DNA from: Streptomyces ficellus
Lineage (GTDB): Bacteria; Actinomycetota; Actinomycetes; Streptomycetales; Streptomycetaceae
Assembly (NCBI RefSeq): GCF_030406405.1
Contig: NZ_JAUEPL010000001.1
Coordinates: 292,818-356,817, forward strand
DNA: 64,000 bases
Direction of reading: 5' to 3'
Part shown: piece by piece, positions 51,410 to 64,000 of the stretch
How positions within the stretch are numbered: the first letter of the stretch is position 1
Layout of the letters: each line of letters starts with the position of its first letter
The notes under the pieces: generated by a model
What the model was told of the DNA's origin: nothing
The model's database searches: none
Seen by the model: only the letters and a program-made list of their open reading frames with translations
Position numbers and translations under genes: made by a program

Positions 51410-52090
51410 TCAGTTCTGCGCGGGCAGCGTGGGTGAGCCGCCTCCGGTGCCCGGCTCCAGCGCGTCCAGCGCCCTGCGCAGCCCGGTGAGCTTGCGCTCC
51501 AGGTGCGCGGCGGTGGCGACGGCCGCGGCGTCCGCCGAGTCGTCGTCCAGCTGTTTGGAGAGCGCCTCGGCCTGCTCCTCAACTGCCGCGAGCCGGGCGG
51601 ACAGTTCCGCCAGGAGGCCGGCGGACTCCTTGACCGTACCGCCCTGGCCGGCGCCGCCTTCGAGCTGGAGCCGCAGCAGCGCGGCCTGCTCGCGCAGCTG
51701 GCAGTTCTTCATGTACAGCTCGACGAAGACCGAGACCTTGGCACGCAGGACCCACGGGTCGAACGGCTTGGAGATGTAGTCGACGGCCCCCGCCGCGTAC
51801 CCCCGGAAGGTGTGGTGCGGGCCGTGGTTGATCGCGGTCAGGAAGATGATCGGGATGTCCCGTGTCCGTTCCCGACGCTTGATGTGCGCGGCGGTCTCGA
51901 AACCGTCCATACCTGGCATCTGGACGTCCAGCAGAATGACCGCGAAGTCGTCCGTCAGCAGCGCCTTGAGCGCTTCCTCCCCTGACGATGCCCGCACCAG
52001 CGTCTGATCGAGCGCAGAGAGGATGGCCTCCAGCGCCAGCAGATTCTCCGGTCGGTCATCGACCAGGAGGATCTTGGCCTTCTGCACCAT
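51410..52090 (-). CDS. osaB: Response regulator OsaB
   Basis: 226 residues from the ATG at 52090 (MVQKAKILLVDD), GGAGG 7 bases upstream. Receiver domain: VDDRPE, phospho-acceptor Asp55 in VILLDVQMPGMDG, FLTAIN and DYISKPFDP. No DNA-binding domain follows; residues ~135-210 form a coiled coil (CQLREQAALLRLQLE; LAAVEEQAEALSKQLDDD). It matches OsaB, which in S. coelicolor is required for growth under osmotic stress and pairs with OsaA. The gene lies downstream of osaA on the same strand, after 245 bases. Confidence 0.92.
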   Translation of the reverse strand: MVQKAKILLVDDRPENLLALEAILSALDQTLVRASSGEEALKALLTDDFAVILLDVQMPGMDGFETAAHIKRRERTRDIPIIFLTAINHGPHHTFRGYAAGAVDYISKPFDPWVLRAKVSVFVELYMKNCQLREQAALLRLQLEGGAGQGGTVKESAGLLAELSARLAAVEEQAEALSKQLDDDSADAAAVATAAHLERKLTGLRRALDALEPGTGGGSPTLPAQN

Positions 52091-52335
52091 GGCCCGTCCT
52101 CCTCGCCCCGGCAGTTGGCCGGGCGCCGCCCCAGGGGACGACTCCCTTGCGCCGTCCGTCCTTGTGCCGGTCATGGTAGCCGCACCCCGCCTGTCGCCAC
52201 ACCCTGTCACCGCGATGTCACTGTGCACGTAGCAAGAAACGCGCTGGGAGACCAGAAGGTTCCCCGAATACCGCCGTCTCACACGCTTTCGACCACAGTC
52301 CGTCAACAACTCGCCAGGATACGTACCGCCTCCGC

Positions 52336-57870
<5,535 letters not shown>

Positions 57871-58154
57871 CGTGTCCCTCCCGCAAGGGTTGACCGTACT
57901 GCTCGGGCATTGCCGCTCCCACTGCCGATGGAAGCCCTCCCAGTGTTTCACCACGACAGAACCAGGCCATAACAGTTCGGCAGCTTCGCATAACGTCCCC
58001 GCCCTCGGGAGACGGAAACTGCGGTGACCACCATCCGCCCGGACAGCGAAGGTAAGTAACCTGGCATCCGGCTGTCCAACCGCCCCGGTCCGCCCGGCGG
58101 GGGCGGAGTGGCACGCAGCAGACCACCGGGCACCGGGGAGGGGCAGGGCCGATC
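57871..58154. promoter_or_regulatory. osaA/osaC divergent region
   Basis: 284 bases separate the divergent osaA and osaC starts and should hold both promoters. I see no confident SigB-type or other consensus pair. Confidence 0.4.
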
Positions 58155-60806
58155 ATGGCAGAGCCGGGCGTCGAGACGCGTACGAGGAGTTCTGTGATCA
58201 CCGCTCGGGCGGCCGCCACCTTCGAACCCGTGGGACGGTCCGTGGCGACCGCCCGGGCCTTCGTCCGGGACACCCTCCAGGGCTGGGGGTACACCGATGT
58301 CGTCGACGACGCGGTGGTGCTGACCAGCGAACTCGTCACCAACGCCGTCATCCACGCCGGCACCGCCGCCGACGTCCTTTGCCTGCGCACGGAGAACGGC
58401 GTACGCATCGAGGTCGCCGACCGCTACCCCGAGCGCGAGGTCCCCCTCCAGGGCAGCGGCCGCTTCGACACCAGCCCCGACCGCGAGAACGGCCGCGGAC
58501 TGCTCCTGTGCGCCGCCCTCGCCTCCCGCTGGGGCGTGGACTACTCCCCCACCCGCAAACACGTCTGGTTCCAGCTCGACCTGCCCGAGCGCCCCGTCGG
58601 CACCCGCTCCGCCGGGCCGGTCCTGCCCACCGACCTCCTGCCCGTCGCCGACGAGCGGGTCCGCGTCGCCGTCACCCAGATCGACCGCAACGGCACGATC
58701 ACCGCCTGGAACGAAGACGCCGAGCACCTCTTCGGGTACGCCGCCGACCAGGTCATCGGCAAGCCACTGGGGGACTTCGCCGCCTGGCCCCACACCCCCG
58801 GCATCGGCACCGGCATCGCCGAGGCCCTGCGCCTCTCCCGCTGGGAGGGCAGCTACGGCATCCGCGGCACCGACGGCCGCGTCATCCCCGTCTACGCCTC
58901 CCACCTGCGCGTCCGCGACACCAACGGCGAACCGTCCACCGTCTGTCTCCTCGTACGGGACTACGAACGCGCCATCCTCCAGTCCCCGCCCCGCACCCCC
59001 GTCGACTCCAGCAAGGAGAGCCGCAGCAGCGACCCGTTCGAGGTCTTCATCGGCTCCCCCGCCCCCGACGACCTCGACGGCCTCCTCCAGCGCACCGTCG
59101 AGCGGGCCCGCGACATGCTGGACGGCGACGCCGCCTTCCTCCTCCTGGCCACCGACGACGAGACGGAGCTGGAGGTGCGGGCCACCACAGGGCTTCCCTC
59201 CGCCCGCCAGCGCTTCGCGCGCGTCCCCGTCGAGGCCGCCGGCACCGGCCGCTACTCCTCCGCCCGCATGCCCGCCGTGCACGAGGACCTGGCCGCCGTC
59301 CCCGGCGCCGTCCCGCTCCTCAACGGCACCGGCATGCGCTCGGTGGTCACGGTCCCGCTCAAGGTCGAGGGCCGCCTCACCGGCTCCCTCGGCGTCGCCG
59401 CCGAAGCCGCCGGCCGGTACTCGAACGAGGAAGCCCTCCGCCTCCAGTTCGCCGCCGACCGCATCGCCCTGGCCGTCGAGTCCGCCCGCCTCGGCGAGCT
59501 CGAACGCCTCCGCCGCGGCTCCCTCAGCTTCCTCGTCGAGGCCTCCGACCTGCTCGCCGGCACACTGGACCGCGACCAGACCCTGGCGCTGATGGCCCAG
59601 ATGACCGTCCCCACGCTCGCCACCTGGTGCGCCGTCTACACGATCGCCGACCCGACCTCGGAGCCGTACCTCTCCTACGTCCTGCACGAGGACGAGGAGC
59701 GCATCGACGGCCTCAAGGCCCTCCTGTCGAAGATCGCCCCGCCCGAGCCCGTCCCGTCCCCCGGCGCCCGCGTCTGGACCGCCCCGGCCGACGCCGCCCA
59801 CCAGGCGGCCCTGCGCACCTCCATGCGCGAACTGGGCCTCGGCTCCTCACCGCTGTCCTCCGGGATCGGTACGACGCTGGCGACGGCCGCCGCGGTCGGC
59901 GGCGAGACCGTCGTCCTCCCCCTGGTCGCCCGCAACCGCGTCATCGGCATGCTGACCCTGGGCAAGCCCTCCGACGACCATTTCCGCCAGGAGATCCTGG
60001 AGCTGGCCGAGGACCTCTCCCGCCGGGCCGCCCTCGCCCTGGACAACGCCCGCCTGTACTCGGAGCGCATGGCCATCAGCCAGTCCCTCCAGCGCAGCCT
60101 GCTGCCCCCGGGGCTCCCCCAGATCCCCGGCGTCGAGGTGGACGTCATCTACCGCGCCGCCGGCGAGGGCAACGAGGTGGGCGGCGACTTCTACGACCTC
60201 TTCCCGATCCACGACAACGCGTACGGCTTCGCCATCGGCGACGTCTGCGGTACGGGCCCGGAAGCCGCGGCCGTCACGGGCCTGGCCCGCCACGCCCTGC
60301 GCCTGCTGGCCCGTGAGGGATTCGGCGGCCCTGCGGTGCTGGAGCGCCTGAACGCCGCGATCCTCGACGAGGGCGCCCGCTCCCGCTTCCTCACGCTCCT
60401 GTACGGCGAGCTGTGGCCCCAGGAGGACGGCAGCGCCGTGCTGAAAGTGGTCTGCGCCGGCCACCCGCTCCCGCTCCGCCTGCGCCAGGACGGCACGGTG
60501 GAGCCGGCTGCGGACCCGCAGCCGCTGCTCGGCGTGATGGACGACCTGGAGCTGTACGAGCAGACCGTCACCCTCGACCCGGGGGACGTCCTCCTCTGCG
60601 TCACCGACGGCGTTACCGAGCGCCGCGAGGGCCCCCGCATGCTCGGCGACGACGGCCTCGCCGAGGTCCTCACCACCTGTACGGGCCTCACGGCCGGCGC
60701 GGTCACCGCCCGCGTCATGCGCGCCGTCGAACGCTTCGCCGCGGAACCGGCGTCGGACGACATGGCCATCCTGGCGATGCGCGTCCCGGAGCCGCACCAC
60801 GACTGA
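58155..60806 (+). CDS. osaC: OsaC, multidomain SigB regulator (RsbW-type kinase, PAS, GAF, PP2C)
   Basis: 883 residues, ATG. Order: anti-sigma-type HATPase (1-140; ELVTNAVIHAG with Glu59/Asn63, then GRGLLLCAAL), PAS (about 165-280; ITAWNEDAEHLFGYAADQV), GAF (about 310-455), a second GAF-like region (about 460-640), and SpoIIE-type PP2C phosphatase (about 650-880; GNEVGGDFYDLF, IGDVCGTGPEA, SDDMAILAMRV). The metal-binding aspartates are present. It matches S. coelicolor OsaC, needed to return SigB activity to baseline after osmotic stress. It is divergent from osaA. Confidence 0.94.
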   Translation: MAEPGVETRTRSSVITARAAATFEPVGRSVATARAFVRDTLQGWGYTDVVDDAVVLTSELVTNAVIHAGTAADVLCLRTENGVRIEVADRYPEREVPLQGSGRFDTSPDRENGRGLLLCAALASRWGVDYSPTRKHVWFQLDLPERPVGTRSAGPVLPTDLLPVADERVRVAVTQIDRNGTITAWNEDAEHLFGYAADQVIGKPLGDFAAWPHTPGIGTGIAEALRLSRWEGSYGIRGTDGRVIPVYASHLRVRDTNGEPSTVCLLVRDYERAILQSPPRTPVDSSKESRSSDPFEVFIGSPAPDDLDGLLQRTVERARDMLDGDAAFLLLATDDETELEVRATTGLPSARQRFARVPVEAAGTGRYSSARMPAVHEDLAAVPGAVPLLNGTGMRSVVTVPLKVEGRLTGSLGVAAEAAGRYSNEEALRLQFAADRIALAVESARLGELERLRRGSLSFLVEASDLLAGTLDRDQTLALMAQMTVPTLATWCAVYTIADPTSEPYLSYVLHEDEERIDGLKALLSKIAPPEPVPSPGARVWTAPADAAHQAALRTSMRELGLGSSPLSSGIGTTLATAAAVGGETVVLPLVARNRVIGMLTLGKPSDDHFRQEILELAEDLSRRAALALDNARLYSERMAISQSLQRSLLPPGLPQIPGVEVDVIYRAAGEGNEVGGDFYDLFPIHDNAYGFAIGDVCGTGPEAAAVTGLARHALRLLAREGFGGPAVLERLNAAILDEGARSRFLTLLYGELWPQEDGSAVLKVVCAGHPLPLRLRQDGTVEPAADPQPLLGVMDDLELYEQTVTLDPGDVLLCVTDGVTERREGPRMLGDDGLAEVLTTCTGLTAGAVTARVMRAVERFAAEPASDDMAILAMRVPEPHHD

Positions 60807-60808
60807 AC

Positions 60809-60849
60809 ATGCAGAAGGCCCCCGCCACTTGGGCGGGGGCCTTCTGCAT
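60809..60849. terminator. Hairpin shared by osaC and the tRNA-Thr transcript
   Basis: An 18-bp perfect stem (60809-60826 with 60832-60849, arm ATGCAGAAGGCCCCCGCC) and a 5-base loop begin just after the osaC stop and end 8 bases from the tRNA 3' end, between convergent transcripts. Confidence 0.9.
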
Positions 60850-60856
60850 TCTCTGA

Positions 60857-60928
60857 GCCCCCAAACGGAATCGAACCGTTGACCTTCTCCTTACCATGGA
60901 GACGCTCTGCCGACTGAGCTATAGGGGC
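60857..60928 (-). tRNA. tRNA-Thr (anticodon GGT)
   Basis: 72 bases on the minus strand fold as a cloverleaf: acceptor GCCCCTA/TGGGGGC, D arm GCTC...GAGC, anticodon stem TCTCC/GGAGA with loop ATGGTAA giving anticodon GGT, and T arm AACGG-TTCGATT-CCGTT. CCA is not encoded. It decodes ACC/ACU. Confidence 0.94.
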
Positions 60929-61090
60929 CGGCTTGCCGCTTCGGGGTTTCCCCTCGGCAACGGGATAGATCATACCCCGAACAGCCGGATACGCCTAACC
61001 GACGATGCCCCGTGCAATCCCCTGTGCTCGCACGGCACCTGATACTCCATCACATGACCGGCCCGAACGCAGGAGCCCCAACGCAGAAAT
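60929..61090. other. Spacer between tRNA-Thr and the rRNA operon end
   Basis: Lower-GC, non-coding sequence. It should hold the tRNA promoter just upstream of 60928; none is assigned with confidence. Confidence 0.4.
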
Positions 61091-61128
61091 GCCTCAGCCC
61101 CGCACCATTACTGGTGCGGGGCTGAGGC
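61091..61128 (-). terminator. rRNA operon terminator
   Basis: A perfect 17-bp stem (GCCTCAGCCCCGCACCA, 61091-61107, with 61112-61128) and a 4-base loop follow the 5S gene on the minus strand; the transcript then reads ATTTCTGCGT. Confidence 0.9.
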
Positions 61129-61138
61129 TAATGATTGT

Positions 61139-61255
61139 TCGGCGGTGTCCTACTCTCCCACAGGGTCCCCCCTGCAGTACCATCGGCGCTGAAAGGCTTA
61201 GCTTCCGGGTTCGGAATGTAACCGGGCGTTTCCCTAACGCTATGACCACCGAAAC
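61139..61255 (-). rRNA. 5S ribosomal RNA
   Basis: About 117 bases on the minus strand, starting GTTTCGGTGGTCATAGCG and ending near GACACCGCCGAAC, with the conserved CCGAACCCGGAAGCTAAGCC segment. It lies 70 bases beyond the 23S 3' end. Ends are good to a base or two. Confidence 0.96.
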
Positions 61256-61327
61256 ACTATAAAGCAGAACTCAACCAGCAAAGGGAGTTCGTTACTTCAG
61301 AACTAACACAGTGGACGCGAGCAACTG

Positions 61328-64000
<2,673 letters not shown>

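Overview
The window is a high-GC actinobacterial chromosome segment, almost certainly Streptomyces. Support for this comes from third-position GC bias, frequent GTG and TTG starts, an osaA/osaB/osaC osmotic-stress locus, ClgR, gluABCD with gluR/gluK, a second RelA/SpoT homologue, and an rRNA operon whose 23S and 5S genes are recognisable. From memory, the gene order resembles the S. coelicolor region around SCO5745-SCO5801 read in the opposite direction. It looks like core chromosome: I see no transposase, integrase, phage gene or CRISPR array.

Layout. 1-4.5 kb: a leftward NRPS-independent siderophore operon (class III aminotransferase, IucA/IucC synthetase, siderophore N-acyltransferase, and the first 96 codons of a second IucA/IucC protein cut by the window edge). 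4.7-17.7 kb: a secreted trypsin-like protease, then hflX, an M1 peptidase, a RelA/SpoT homologue, dapF, a membrane protein, miaA, two small proteins, an extradiol-dioxygenase-like protein and miaB. 17.9-24.2 kb: envelope and secreted proteins (NodB-like deacetylase, class A PBP with an altered SxxK motif, amidase-domain protein, TAXI binding protein). 24.3-30.5 kb: the glutamate module gluK-gluR and divergent gluABCD, with unusual tandem repeats between genes. 30.6-37 kb: a flavoprotein monooxygenase, recX, recA with a LexA-type promoter, an AI-2E-type membrane protein, a DUF3046 protein and a conserved hypothetical. 37.3-42.8 kb: Lhr-type helicase and a Nei-type glycosylase. 42.8-51.2 kb, leftward: small membrane protein, dps, clgR, pncC/cinA, pgsA, rimO, a RodZ-like protein and ftsK. 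51.4-60.8 kb: osaB, osaA and divergent osaC. 60.85-64 kb: tRNA-Thr(GGT), 5S rRNA and the 3' part of 23S rRNA, all leftward.

How the genes work together. The aminotransferase, acyltransferase and two synthetases form a partial citrate/diamine siderophore pathway. GluK/GluR probably sense glutamate and control the GluABCD importer; an 18-bp palindrome lies just upstream of gluR. OsaA, OsaB and OsaC form an osmotic-stress signalling set acting on the SigB system. DNA maintenance is represented by recA/recX, Lhr, Nei and FtsK; tRNA and ribosome modification by miaA, miaB and rimO.

Most notable observations: (i) seven exact-period 14-bp repeats enclosed by a perfect 16-bp inverted repeat between gluB and gluC; (ii) a class A PBP whose transpeptidase SxxK motif reads SAFA; (iii) a NodB-like protein lacking the catalytic-base aspartate; (iv) a RelA/SpoT homologue with an intact HD hydrolase but altered synthetase motifs; (v) ten consecutive 92-residue repeats in the soluble hybrid kinase OsaA; (vi) an orphan membrane-anchored TAXI binding protein beside the glutamate-sensing kinase.
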